Part shown: positions 43,293 through 52,410 of the stretch, piece by piece
Numbering within the stretch: the stretch's first letter is position 1
Layout: each line of letters starts with the position of its first letter
Assembly: GCF_003434305.1 (NCBI RefSeq)
Contig: NZ_QKKX01000011.1
Span: 372,001-436,000 of the forward strand
DNA: 64,000 nt
Reading direction: 5' to 3'
Source: Micromonospora sp. MW-13
Lineage (GTDB): Bacteria; Actinomycetota; Actinomycetes; Mycobacteriales; Micromonosporaceae
The notes under the pieces: model-generated
The model's database searches: none
What the model was told of the DNA's origin: nothing
What the model saw: only the letters and a program-made list of their open reading frames with translations
Position numbers and translations under genes: made by a program

Positions 43293-44156
43293 GCCGACCG
43301 GCGTCATCCACGACATCGGCTACCAGCGTTACACCGGCCCCCGGCTGGGCCGCCGGGCCATTTTCGGCGCGCTCTACCTGCACGGCCTGCGGACGGCGTT
43401 CGGGCTGGGCCGCAGCGCGAAGGCCAAGATCTTCCCCTGGCTGGTGGTCGGCATCGTCACGCTGGTCGCCGCCGCCGCTGCCGCGGTGCGCAGCCAGATC
43501 GGCGAGGTGGTGATGACGTACGCCCAGTTCGCCGACAACATGAGCTGGCTGGTCATCTTCTTCGTCGCGGTGGTCGCGCCCGAGCTGGTCTCCCGCGATT
43601 TGCGCAGCGGGGTGCTGCCGCTCTACTTCTCCCGGCCCCTGCCCCGCTCGGACTACCCGCTGGCCAAGCTGCTGGCGCTGGCGACCGCGCTGTGGTTGCT
43701 GCTCGGCGGGCCGCAGCTCGTGATGTTCCTGGGTGCCGCCTTCACCAGCGGCGCAGGCATGCGCGGGGTCTGGAACGAGCTGCTCGACCTGCTTCCGGGC
43801 CTGCTCTACGCCGGGCTGTGGGCGGCGGTCTTCGCCTCGGTCGGGCTGCTGGTCGCCTCGTCCACCGGCAAGCGGGCGTTCGCGGCCGGCGGCGTCGTGG
43901 CCGTGTTCCTGATGACCACGCCGATCGTCGGCGTCCTGTCGATCATGCCCTCCCGGGCGGTCAACGAGCTGGCCTTCCTCGCCTCGCCGTCGACGCTGGT
44001 GGGCGGCGTGGGCGAGTGGGCGCTCGGCGACCTGCTGGGGCCCCAGGCCCCGGTTCCGATCGGCGGCTTCGGTCCCGTCTACGCGGTCGCCGCCGTGCTG
44101 CTCGTGGCCGGTTGCGTCGCCCTGCTGCTGCTGCGATACCGGAAGGTGGCCGCGCG

Positions 44157-44160
<4 letters not shown>
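43285..44160 (+). CDS. ABC-2-type transporter permease (first)
   Basis: 291 residues with about six transmembrane helices after a soluble N-terminal stretch (IHDIGYQRYTGPRLGRRAIF). The region VAPELVSRDLRSGVLPLYFSRPLPRSDY, split here by family variation, is typical of ABC-2 permeases. It overlaps the preceding ATPase (8 nt) and the next ATPase (ATGA). Confidence 0.92.
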
Positions 44161-45116
<956 letters not shown>

Positions 45117-45120
45117 ACCC

Positions 45121-45831
45121 ATGTCTACCGTTTCCTGGATTACCCTGCGCGGGCTGTTGGGGCGTCGCCGGTTCCTCCTGCTGCTGCCGCTGCCCGTGGT
45201 GCTGGTGCTGCTGGCGGCGCTCTCCCGGTCGCTTGGGGTGGACCCGGGCGACTGGGGCCCGCCGGTGCTGGTCGGTCTCGGCCTGGCCGTGGTGCTCCCG
45301 GTCGTCGCCCTGATCGTCGGCACCGGCGTGCTGGGCGCCGAGATCGACGACGGCACCATCGTGCACATCCTGACCAAGCCGCTGCCGCGCTGGCAGATCG
45401 TGCTGCCCAAGCTGGCGGTGGCCTCCGGCGTCACCGCGGTCACCGTCGCCGTGCCGCTCTTCGTGGCGGGCGTGCTGGCCGACTCCGTACGTCTCGGCCT
45501 GTCGCTCGCCGCAGCGTCGGCGGTCGGTGCGCTGGCGTACTCGGCGCTGTTCCTGGCGCTCAGTCTGCTCACCCGCCGGCCGGTGCTGCTCGGCCTGGTC
45601 TACGTGCTGATCTGGGAGGGGCTGCTCGGCAGCGTCGTCAGCGGCACGAAGGTGCTCTCCATCCAGCAGTACGTGATCGCCCTCGCCGACCGGCTCGCCC
45701 CCACAGGGCTGTTGCAGGGCGACGTCTCGGTTCCGGTGGCGGCGGTGATGAGCGCGCTGATCAGCGTGGGCTTCACCGTGCTGGCGATCGACCGGCTGCG
45801 CTCGTTCAGCGTGGCCGGCGAGACGAGCTGA
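45121..45831 (+). CDS. ABC-2-type transporter permease (second)
   Basis: 236 residues, about six transmembrane helices, with GAEIDDGTIVHILTKPLPRW as the ABC-2 family element between helices 2 and 3. GGAGG lies 8-12 nt before ATG inside the end of the previous gene. Last gene of the operon; a heteromeric exporter of two ATPase/permease pairs is likely. Confidence 0.92.
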   Translation: MSTVSWITLRGLLGRRRFLLLLPLPVVLVLLAALSRSLGVDPGDWGPPVLVGLGLAVVLPVVALIVGTGVLGAEIDDGTIVHILTKPLPRWQIVLPKLAVASGVTAVTVAVPLFVAGVLADSVRLGLSLAAASAVGALAYSALFLALSLLTRRPVLLGLVYVLIWEGLLGSVVSGTKVLSIQQYVIALADRLAPTGLLQGDVSVPVAAVMSALISVGFTVLAIDRLRSFSVAGETS

Positions 45832-45841
45832 CCTCGCCCGG

Positions 45842-46423
45842 TCAGGGGCAGCCGCGGCGGTTGCGCGGGCGAGAGCCGGGGTGGGGGCGGCGGGCGGGGG
45901 TCGCGGTGGTGAGGCCGAGCAGGCGGCGAATCCGGTACGACAGCACCAGCCCCTGGTTGAGGGTGAGCATCAGCTCACCGGGCTCGGCCCCACCCACGGC
46001 GAGCACGAGCATCGGCTCCGCGCCGGACACGAGCGCCTGTGCCAACGCCACGTCGGCGCGGGCCTGTCCGGCGAACGGACCGACGGGCGACTCGGGCGAC
46101 CGCGGGGTCAGCGGGAGGCGCGCCGAGCGGTGCCGTCGCCGGGCGGTGCAACCGTCCCGGTCGCACCAGCGGGGATGGGCGTCGCCGGGCGGGTCGGCCA
46201 ACCCTCCGGTCGGGTACCGGTAGACGTACCCGCAGGGTCGGCCCGGTTCGGGCACGCGTGGCACCGGATGGGCGGACCACCCGGCGGCCCCGATCGTCGC
46301 GACGAACGCGGTCACGTGCTCGGCGCAGGCGTACGCGGCGGCGTCGAGGCTGTCTCCCCCGTACACCTCGATCCGGACGGTGGCCGGCTCCCCGCATCCG
46401 GGTAACAGCGGCAAAACAATCAC
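45842..46423 (-). CDS. Hypothetical protein with a Cys-rich centre
   Basis: 193 residues, unrecognised. An N-terminal alpha/beta-like part (TVRIEVYGGDSLDAAAYACA), then CDRDGCTARRR that could hold a metal with nearby Cys/His, a region resembling a small binding domain (LVLAVGGAEPGELMLTLNQG) and a basic C-terminus (PRNRRGCP). GTG with GGGAGGT upstream. Third-position bias supports coding. Confidence 0.65.
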   Translation of the reverse strand: MIVLPLLPGCGEPATVRIEVYGGDSLDAAAYACAEHVTAFVATIGAAGWSAHPVPRVPEPGRPCGYVYRYPTGGLADPPGDAHPRWCDRDGCTARRRHRSARLPLTPRSPESPVGPFAGQARADVALAQALVSGAEPMLVLAVGGAEPGELMLTLNQGLVLSYRIRRLLGLTTATPARRPHPGSRPRNRRGCP

Positions 46424-46483
46424 GGACGACCTCCCGAGGACGGGTGGCCAGACGTCAAGGCCACCGCGGAATCATCCTCCCCA

Positions 46484-46542
46484 ATTTGGCCAAATAACTC
46501 AAGACTTGCTTGGCCTATTTTACGGCGGTCGAATTTGGCCAA
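46484..46542. promoter_or_regulatory. AT-rich operator cluster with TTGGCC boxes
   Basis: A perfect 12-bp palindrome ATTTGGCCAAAT (46484-46495), a half-site TTGGCC (46510-46515) and a second near-palindrome TTTGGCCAA (46534-46542) in an unusually AT-rich stretch that also holds TATTTT (46516-46521). It precedes the small HTH gene, which probably binds here. Confidence 0.5.
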
Positions 46543-46566
46543 GATCCATCGTGGGACGATTGCGTC

Positions 46567-46821
46567 GTGGCGGACGATCTCACGGCGGCGGTCCGCGCCT
46601 ACGAAGAGGCGCGGGCAGCGCTGACCGGTGCGCAGGCTGAGGCGGACCGCATCGTGGCCGAGGCCAAGGACGAAATCGCCACCGCACGGTCCCGGCTGGC
46701 GGAGGCCATTGTCGAAGCCGCCCGCAGCGGCACGCGTCAGGTGGACATCGTCCGGGCCACCGGTTACACCCGCGAGCGGATCAGGCAGATCCTCCGCGCC
46801 GGTGGCGTCGAGGCGGACTGA
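46567..46821 (+). CDS. Small coiled-coil/helix-turn-helix protein
   Basis: 84 residues from GTG. A long charged helix (about 3-55) is followed by a helix-turn-helix at the C-terminus (RQVDIVRATGYTRERIRQIL). The layout suits a small dimeric DNA-binding protein. The frame also runs upstream to an ATG at 46510, but that start would lie within the operator-like sequence. Likely autoregulatory. It may be an acquired gene: flanking DNA is AT-rich. Confidence 0.65.
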   Translation: MADDLTAAVRAYEEARAALTGAQAEADRIVAEAKDEIATARSRLAEAIVEAARSGTRQVDIVRATGYTRERIRQILRAGGVEAD

Positions 46822-46833
46822 CGCAGCCCACCG

Positions 46834-47703
46834 TCAGGCGTTCAGCAGGGACTGGAGGCGCTGGCCGTTGCGCTGGGCGTTGTCGCGGTAGCAGTTGTTC
46901 ATGAGCACGTGCGTCTCGCCCGCCTGGTCGGCAAGCTTGCGCAGCTTCGGGGCCCAGTCCTTCAGCTCCCGGTCGGAGTAGTCGTACCCGAACTTCTCGT
47001 GGATGTCCTTGCTCGCCCACTTGTCACTGTGGCCGTGGAAGCGGACCACCGCCAGGTCGGCGGTCGCCTCCAGCACCGGCGGTACCGACGAGCGGTGCCC
47101 CTGCGGCATGTCCACGCAGACGTACGCCATGGCGTGCTCGCGCAGGAAGCCGAGGGTCTCCTCCCGGTTGGCCCCGTCGAACCAGGACGCGTGCCGGAAC
47201 TCGAACACGGGTCGCAGCGGCGCGCACCGGCGGGCCACCTCCAGCAGGTACTGCTTGTTGTCCCGCTTGATGGTGAACCAGGGCGGGAACTGGAACAGCA
47301 GCGCGCCCAGCCGACCCGCCTCGACCAGCGGGTCGAGCGCGGACAGGAACCGGGTCCAGACCTCCTCGTACGCCTGCCCGGGCAGGTCGTCGGGGTAGAC
47401 GTTGCACTTGTCGGTGTCCGGCCGCAGGTCCTTGTAGAGCGCGGAGACCCGGGTCGGGTGGCCGGTCAGCAGGCTGAACGCCTTGACGTTGAAGGTGAAG
47501 CCGGCCGGGGTCCGTTCGGCCCACAGCCGGGCGGTGCGCTCGGCCGGCGGCGAGTAGTAGGTGGCGTCCACCTCGACCAGTGGGAACTGCCGCGCGTAGT
47601 ACGACAGCCGCCGCTGCGGGGTGTCCGCCGCCTGGGGGTACCAGCCGGAGTCGAGCAGGGTCCGGTCGGTCCAGGACGCGGTGCCCACCTTGATCTTACC
47701 CAC
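46834..47703 (-). CDS. DUF72 domain-containing protein
   Basis: 289 residues, TIM-barrel-like DUF72 family (YecE-like). Signature segments: VGTASWTDRTLLDSGWYP, FPLVEVDATYYSPP, FTFNVKAFSLLTGH, LGALLFQFPPWF, VFEFRHASWF and the terminal VLMNNCYRDNAQRNGQRL. GTG start. Widespread and of unknown biochemical role. Confidence 0.93.
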   Translation of the reverse strand: MGKIKVGTASWTDRTLLDSGWYPQAADTPQRRLSYYARQFPLVEVDATYYSPPAERTARLWAERTPAGFTFNVKAFSLLTGHPTRVSALYKDLRPDTDKCNVYPDDLPGQAYEEVWTRFLSALDPLVEAGRLGALLFQFPPWFTIKRDNKQYLLEVARRCAPLRPVFEFRHASWFDGANREETLGFLREHAMAYVCVDMPQGHRSSVPPVLEATADLAVVRFHGHSDKWASKDIHEKFGYDYSDRELKDWAPKLRKLADQAGETHVLMNNCYRDNAQRNGQRLQSLLNA

Positions 47704-47753
47704 GGGTGGGGTTCACCGCGTCCACATCCGACCGGCTTCCGGAGGCGGCGCGC

Positions 47754-48152
47754 TCAGGCGGCCCGCCGCTCCCGGCTCTGCTTGCACGCCACGCAGGAGG
47801 TGGCGGACGGAAAGATCTCCAGCCGCTCCATCGGGATCGGCGCCGCGCAGCCCTCGCAGAAGCCGTACGTGCCCTCGTCGAGCCGGCTCAGCGCGTGCTC
47901 GAACTGGGCCCGGCGGTCGAGGATGGTGCGCAGCAGGGACTGGGCGGTGTCCCGCTCGGCGGTCTTGGTGCCGCTGTCGGCCTGGTCGTCGCCGGCGGTG
48001 TCGCCGACCTCCACCAGCCGCAGCACCTGGCTCTGCAACACCGCCTGCTCGTACTCCGCGGAGAGCTCGTCGTAGCGCGCCCGCAGGGACGCCCGGATCT
48101 GGTCGGCTTCCGACTGCGATCGGCCGGTGGCTACCGTGTCGTGGACGAGCAT
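47754..48152 (-). CDS. TraR/DksA-type zinc-finger protein
   Basis: 132 residues. An N-terminal coiled coil (about 15-90) and a C4 zinc finger (CEGC...CVAC) in YGFCEGCAAPIPMERLEIFP, as in DksA relatives that act on RNA polymerase. The acidic pair at the coiled-coil tip is not obvious, so a direct ppGpp-type role is uncertain. ATG at 48152 follows AGGCAGG. Confidence 0.88.
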   Translation of the reverse strand: MLVHDTVATGRSQSEADQIRASLRARYDELSAEYEQAVLQSQVLRLVEVGDTAGDDQADSGTKTAERDTAQSLLRTILDRRAQFEHALSRLDEGTYGFCEGCAAPIPMERLEIFPSATSCVACKQSRERRAA

Positions 48153-48214
48153 CGCTGCCTGCCTTTCGTGTGGCCTGGTGCTCCGGGGGTGTCCCGGACC
48201 CCGCTTGCGTGCGT

Positions 48215-48236
48215 GCGCGGGCGAGATCACCCGCGC
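48215..48236 (-). terminator. Short hairpin upstream of the DksA-type gene
   Basis: GCGCGGG (48215-48221) and CCCGCGC (48230-48236) are perfect arms with an 8-nt loop, between the kinase-like gene and the DksA-type gene; it may terminate the former. Confidence 0.3.
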
Positions 48237-48357
48237 TCTGTGAGCCGGGCGATTACCCCGTCGGCGGACGCGGCAAACCGGCGATTTCTCCGACCCCGGG
48301 GGTACCTGTCCCCGGCCGGGCCGGCCGGTGTGCGGCCCCCGGGTCCCGGGTCGGCCG

Positions 48358-48996
48358 TCAGCCGGGCGGGGCGGGCTCCACCAGGGCGGGGTGACGGGGG
48401 TCGTCGACGCGGACCACCACGTCGGCGAAGCCGGCGGGGGCGACCTCCTCGGCGTACCGGGCGAAGGCCGGCAGGGTCCAGCGCAGCGCGGGTTCGGTGC
48501 GCCGGGCCAGGGCGGCCGGGGAGAGTTCCAGGTGCACGGCGAGGTCGACGGGCAACCCGCCGCCGAGCAGCAGCGCGCCGCTGAGCAACACGATCCCGTC
48601 GGGCGGCAGCGTGACGTACCCGGCCCGGCTGGCCCGGTCGGCGTGGGCGTCCCAGAGGGTGGGCAGCAGCCGCCCGGAACCGCCCGGTCCGGCCGGGTCG
48701 AGGACCTCCCGGCGCAGTCCGGGCTCGTCGACCCAGCCCTCGTAGTACGCGTCGGGGTTGGTCCGGCCGAACTCCAGCCGGACGGACGCCGGCCGCAGGA
48801 AGTCCTCGGCCCGCACGTGCAGCACCGACCGGCCGAGCGCGCGTAGCGGGTCGATCAGCGCGGCGGCCAACGCGGCGGGGGCCGCCGCCGGGGCCCCGTC
48901 CACGGCGACCCGGAGCCGGCCGGGCGCCTCGACGGCGACGAGCCGGTCGGTCAGTTCGGTGACGAGGCGCTCGGGGGAGATGGGTCGTACCCGCAT
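48358..48996 (-). CDS. Uridine-kinase-like protein with degenerate P-loop
   Basis: 212 residues, P-loop kinase fold close to uridine kinase. The core is recognisable (LRVAVDGAPAAAPAALAAAL, SVLHVRAEDFLRPAS, DAYYEGWVDEPGLRREVLDP, IVLLSGALLL). The position of the phosphate-binding GxxxxGK[ST] has no Lys or Ser/Thr, so ATP hydrolysis is doubtful. Gene order with the winged-helix regulators suggests shared control. Confidence 0.75.
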   Translation of the reverse strand: MRVRPISPERLVTELTDRLVAVEAPGRLRVAVDGAPAAAPAALAAALIDPLRALGRSVLHVRAEDFLRPASVRLEFGRTNPDAYYEGWVDEPGLRREVLDPAGPGGSGRLLPTLWDAHADRASRAGYVTLPPDGIVLLSGALLLGGGLPVDLAVHLELSPAALARRTEPALRWTLPAFARYAEEVAPAGFADVVVRVDDPRHPALVEPAPPG

Positions 48997-49041
48997 CCGA
49001 CCATCGTGCCCGGTCGCGTGGCGCGCGGCCGGGCGGGCGGG

Positions 49042-49647
49042 TCAGGCGCTGCGGTCGATGGTGACCCGGGCGTCGTCGGCGAGCCGGTACCCGACGCCGT
49101 AGACGGTGGTGACCAGCGGCACGTCGACCCCGACCTTGCCGCGCAGCCGGCGCACGTGCACATCGACGGTACGCACCCCGGCATGCTCGTAGCCCCAGAC
49201 GGCGTTGAGCAGTTGCAGCCGGGTGAACACGCGGCGCGGGTGGGCGACCAGGTGCAGCAGGAGGTCGAACTCCAGCCGGGTCAGGGGCAGCGGCTCGCCG
49301 TCGCGCAGCACCGACCGGGACGACGCCAGGATGTGCAGCGCCGGGATGATCGAGGCCAGCGGGCGGGACGGCGACCGCCCGCCGGGCACCTGGTCGGGCC
49401 GGCGCTCCGGCGCGGGACCGGTGGACACGACCGCCTCACCCCGTTCGAGCATCTCCCGGGCCGCGTCGAGCAGGCGGCGGGCCGCCGGGGTCAGCGACTC
49501 CTCGGCGGCCAGCGGAATGTTGAGGGTCACGGTGAGCACGGGCGCGGCGGTGTGCGCGGGGCGGCGCTGCCCACCGGGGGGACGACCAGGGACCGCGGGC
49601 TGGGACGTATGCCATCCGGCGCGCGACGAGGCGGGGCTGACCGACAT
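49042..49647 (-). CDS. Stand-alone winged-helix regulator (OmpR/PhoB DNA-binding type), paralogue 1
   Basis: 201 residues. The C-terminal 95 residues form an OmpR/PhoB-type winged helix ([51 protein letters not shown]). There is no receiver domain; the N-terminal half has a predicted beta strand (VLTVTLNIPL) and a helix. ATG with AAGGAGG. A paralogue with the same design lies upstream on the same strand. Without a phosphorylation site, control must come from ligand, partner or level. Confidence 0.9.
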   Translation of the reverse strand: MSVSPASSRAGWHTSQPAVPGRPPGGQRRPAHTAAPVLTVTLNIPLAAEESLTPAARRLLDAAREMLERGEAVVSTGPAPERRPDQVPGGRSPSRPLASIIPALHILASSRSVLRDGEPLPLTRLEFDLLLHLVAHPRRVFTRLQLLNAVWGYEHAGVRTVDVHVRRLRGKVGVDVPLVTTVYGVGYRLADDARVTIDRSA

Positions 49648-49979
49648 GGTCCTCCTTGGCTGGTCCGGGTATCTCCCCACGGCCCGGGACGCCGCTGCAT
49701 CGATGCTTCCCGGCGCCCGGGTGAGGGTCAAGGGGCAGCTACGTTGCATGAATGTGACAATTGGCGAACACATCGGAGCCGGACGCTCGCTCTGAGTACG
49801 AGGTTTGATGATTACAGCAGAGTCGTCATCATGACCGGATACGGGGGGTACCCGCCGGGTCTGCCCTGCGGCTTCGGCGGCGGGAACGCCCGGCAGGACC
49901 TCGCCGCCGTCCGACACGCGGACGCGGCGCACCCCGTGCCGGGGCACGCCGCGTGCGCCCACCGGGGCGGCGGACCGGC
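49648..49979. other. 332-nt intergenic region between the winged-helix paralogues
   Basis: No gene. It includes a less GC-rich stretch (about 49740-49850) with short inverted repeats such as TGATGA and TCATCA about 49806-49831, and CATCATGACC, likely the promoter and operator of paralogue 1. Confidence 0.45.
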
Positions 49980-50666
49980 TCAGCGGTGCGGGTCGACGCT
50001 GACCCGGGCCTCGTCGGCGAGCCGGTAGCCGACGCCGTAGACGGTGGTGACCAGGGGCGTGACGTCGCCGAGCTTGGCCCGCAGCCGGCGCACGTGCACG
50101 TCGACGGTGCGCGCCACGGCGTGCTCGTAGCCCCAGACGCTGCTGAGCAACTGGAGGCGGGTGAAGACCCGGCGGGGGTGCGCGGCCAGGAAGTGCAGCA
50201 GGTCGAACTCGATGCGGGTCAGCGGGATCACCCGCGAGCCCTGCCGCACCACCCGGGACGCGGCCAGGATGCGCACCTCGTCCGGGTTCTCCGGCGGCGG
50301 GGGGACGGCGAAGGGGCGCGCCGCGGTGGGGCCGCCGGCGGGCGCCGGCCCGGCCTCCGCCGGGTGGCCACGCCCCGCCGGGGCCCACGACTCCGCCACC
50401 GCCCTACGGTGCTCCGGCGGGCAGGCCAGCAGGGTGCCCTCCCCCGACTCGGCCAGTTCGCGCAGCAGCTCGACGAGCCGGGCGAGCCGGGGTGTCAACT
50501 GCCCGGGGGTCAGCTCGACGGTGACGGTCAGCGTCGGTGTGGACCGGAGGTGGGTCGGCGGAAGGCGGTCGGTGCGCCCCGTCGGGGCGCGGTCGGGACG
50601 GCCCTGCGGGGCCCGGTCGGCCCGCCCCGACGGATGGGGACGCGGGGAGATGGCGACGACGGACAT
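49980..50666 (-). CDS. Stand-alone winged-helix regulator, paralogue 2
   Basis: 228 residues, same design as the neighbouring paralogue: an N-terminal low-complexity stretch, a beta strand and helix region ([31 protein letters not shown]), a Pro-rich linker and a C-terminal OmpR/PhoB winged helix ([40 protein letters not shown]). The DNA-binding halves are about 75-80% identical by eye. ATG with AGGAGG. 52 nt downstream of the rhodanese gene, so probably co-transcribed with sulfur genes. Confidence 0.9.
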   Translation of the reverse strand: MSVVAISPRPHPSGRADRAPQGRPDRAPTGRTDRLPPTHLRSTPTLTVTVELTPGQLTPRLARLVELLRELAESGEGTLLACPPEHRRAVAESWAPAGRGHPAEAGPAPAGGPTAARPFAVPPPPENPDEVRILAASRVVRQGSRVIPLTRIEFDLLHFLAAHPRRVFTRLQLLSSVWGYEHAVARTVDVHVRRLRAKLGDVTPLVTTVYGVGYRLADEARVSVDPHR

Positions 50667-50718
50667 GGTGCCTCCTGGGATGGCGGTGCCGTCCGCCGCG
50701 CCCGGTGGGGCGCGGCGG

Positions 50719-51210
50719 TCAGGGGTGCGCTCGGCCGGCGGTCACCGGCGACGCGACGGACGGGGAACGGAGCGGGGGCGTGGGGCCGAGGGTGGGCAGA
50801 CCGGCGATCCGCCAGGCGGCGAAGCCGCCGACCACGTCGGTGGCGCGGTGCAGCCCGATGTCCTGGAGCGCGGCGGCGGCGAGCGAGGAGGTGTAGCCCT
50901 CCTGGCAGAGGACCACCACCGGCAGGTCGTAGCCGACGGCCTGGGGCAGCCGCGCCGGACAGCGGGGGTCGAAGCGCCACTCCAGCACGTTGCGCTCGAT
51001 CGCGAGGGAGCCGGGCACGGTGCCGTGCGCGGCGCGCTGCGCGGCCGGCCGGATGTCGACCAGCAGCGCGCCCCCGCGGTACGCCACGTGGGCCTGCTCC
51101 GGGTCGAGCCGGCGCAGTCGGGACCGGGCCTCGGCGAGGATGTCGTCGATGCCCCGGGAGCCCGGCGGCGGCACGGGGGCGGGACAGTCCTGGGCGTGGT
51201 GGTGCGTCAT
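50719..51210 (-). CDS. Rhodanese-like sulfurtransferase
   Basis: 163 residues with one rhodanese domain: [20 protein letters not shown], then the active-site loop [14 protein letters not shown] with nucleophile Cys, and [17 protein letters not shown]. It transfers sulfane sulfur or detoxifies it. A short His/Pro-rich N-terminus precedes the domain. Located 58 nt after the cysteine dioxygenase gene; the two likely act in cysteine and sulfide catabolism. Confidence 0.9.
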   Translation of the reverse strand: MTHHHAQDCPAPVPPPGSRGIDDILAEARSRLRRLDPEQAHVAYRGGALLVDIRPAAQRAAHGTVPGSLAIERNVLEWRFDPRCPARLPQAVGYDLPVVVLCQEGYTSSLAAAALQDIGLHRATDVVGGFAAWRIAGLPTLGPTPPLRSPSVASPVTAGRAHP

Positions 51211-51268
51211 TCTCGGTCCTTCCAGGGACGGCGGGCGGTCGTCCGCCCGGTCGGAGTCGTTCAGGGTC

Positions 51269-51730
51269 TCACCAGGCGATGCCGGCCTCGGCGACCTCCG
51301 CCACCCGCAGCCGCCCGTCGACGAGCCGGTAGCGGGTCATCCGGGTCAGCGCGGGCCGGTAGACGTGCACGCTGACCGCCGGGCGGTCGTCGCGGTTGGT
51401 CACCGTGTGCACGTGCCGGACACCGAACCGGCGGCCGGACCCGGCCGCGAGGCGGTGCTGGCGCAGCCGGCCGCCACCGACCGTCTCCTCGGTGAGGACG
51501 CCCTCGACGACCAGGAACGCCCCGCAGGAGCCGCCGTGGTCGTGCAGGTCGGTGCCCTGGCCGGGCAGCCAGCTCAGCGCCCACACCTCGTGGTCGGCGG
51601 CGACGGCGAGCCGGGCGTACCACCGCTCGTCGGGGTCGAAGCGCAGCGGGACCGGCCAGCCGGCCGGGTCGGCGGCGTACCGGGCGGCGACGGCGAGCAG
51701 GTCGGGCTCGGAACGACGGCTGGTGACCAT
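51269..51730 (-). CDS. Cysteine dioxygenase family protein
   Basis: 153 residues, cupin-fold thiol dioxygenase oxidising cysteine to cysteine sulfinate. The metal motif HDHGGSCGAFLVVEG and the second His in RHVHTVTNRDDRPAVSVHVY are present. Short bacterial form. ATG with GAGGTCCC upstream. First gene of a run with rhodanese and winged-helix regulators. Confidence 0.9.
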   Translation of the reverse strand: MVTSRRSEPDLLAVAARYAADPAGWPVPLRFDPDERWYARLAVAADHEVWALSWLPGQGTDLHDHGGSCGAFLVVEGVLTEETVGGGRLRQHRLAAGSGRRFGVRHVHTVTNRDDRPAVSVHVYRPALTRMTRYRLVDGRLRVAEVAEAGIAW

Positions 51731-51767
51731 GGTGGGACCTCACGGGAATCGGTGACGCGTGCCCCGA

Positions 51768-51810
51768 CAGCATAGAATGCAAACCCTATAGGATTAGTAG
51801 GTAATACCAC
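51768..51810 (-). promoter_or_regulatory. AT-rich promoter/operator region of the cysteine dioxygenase operon
   Basis: A palindrome CCTATAGG (51785-51792) and GGTAATACC (51800-51808) lie in an AT-rich island. On the minus strand TATAGGGT could be the -10. A redox- or sulfur-responsive regulator is plausible; inference. Confidence 0.4.
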
Positions 51811-51970
51811 ATGCTGGGACACCCGGTTTCCCGTCGGGTCCGCCGAGGTCCGCGCGGCGGCGGTCAGTGGCGGACCGGCGGGCTCCACCCGGAACCGGCC
51901 GCCCCCGACCGGCACCAGCAGCGCGGTACCGGCTCGGCAGGCCAGCAGGCCGCCCGCCGCCCCCGCCGAC

Positions 51971-51976
51971 TAACCT
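51971..51976 (+). promoter_or_regulatory. -10 box of a putative leaderless promoter (ankyrin gene)
   Basis: TAACCT lies 6 nt before the ATG at 51983. Confidence 0.4.
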
Positions 51977-51982
51977 GGACGG

Positions 51983-52375
51983 ATGAGCGACGACCTGGAC
52001 GCGGAGACCCTCGCCTTCGCCCACCGCATGTTCGACCTCGCCCGCGGTGGGGCCACCGAGGAGCTGAGCGGGACCGTCGACGCCGGGCTGCCGGTCAACA
52101 TGACCAACGACAAGGGCGACACGCTGCTGATCCTGGCCGCGTACCACGACCACCCCGAAACCGTCGCCGCCCTGCTGGCCGGCGGCGCCGACCACGCCCG
52201 AGTCAACGACCGGGGCCAGACCGCGCTGGCCGCCGCGGTGTTCCGGAAGAACCCCGACACGGTCCGCGCGCTGCTGGCCGCCGGCGCCGACCCCGAGCAC
52301 GGCGGCCCGTCCGCGCTGGACACCGCACGCTTCTTCGACCTGCCGGAGATGCTCAACCTGCTCACCGCCCGCTGA
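51983..52375 (+). CDS. Ankyrin-repeat protein
   Basis: 130 residues with about three ankyrin repeats: NMTNDKGDTLLILAAYHDHP, ETVAALLAGGADHARVNDRG, QTALAAAVFRKNPDTVRALL and AAGADPEHGGPSALDTARFF. Soluble protein-binding scaffold. Probably leaderless. The partner is unknown; the next gene is an unrelated DUF3500 gene 35 nt on. Confidence 0.92.
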   Translation: MSDDLDAETLAFAHRMFDLARGGATEELSGTVDAGLPVNMTNDKGDTLLILAAYHDHPETVAALLAGGADHARVNDRGQTALAAAVFRKNPDTVRALLAAGADPEHGGPSALDTARFFDLPEMLNLLTAR

Positions 52376-52398
52376 TCCCGGGCGGCAGCGGGCCGGGG

Positions 52399-52404
52399 TA
52401 TACA
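52399..52404 (+). promoter_or_regulatory. Possible leaderless -10 box (DUF3500 gene)
   Basis: TATACA lies 6 nt before the GTG at 52411. Confidence 0.3.
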
Positions 52405-52410
52405 GGGGCG

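Noticed and set aside
46510..46566. Upstream ATG start for the small HTH protein
   Set aside because: It would place the N-terminus within the palindromic operator region and adds residues without the protein's helical pattern.
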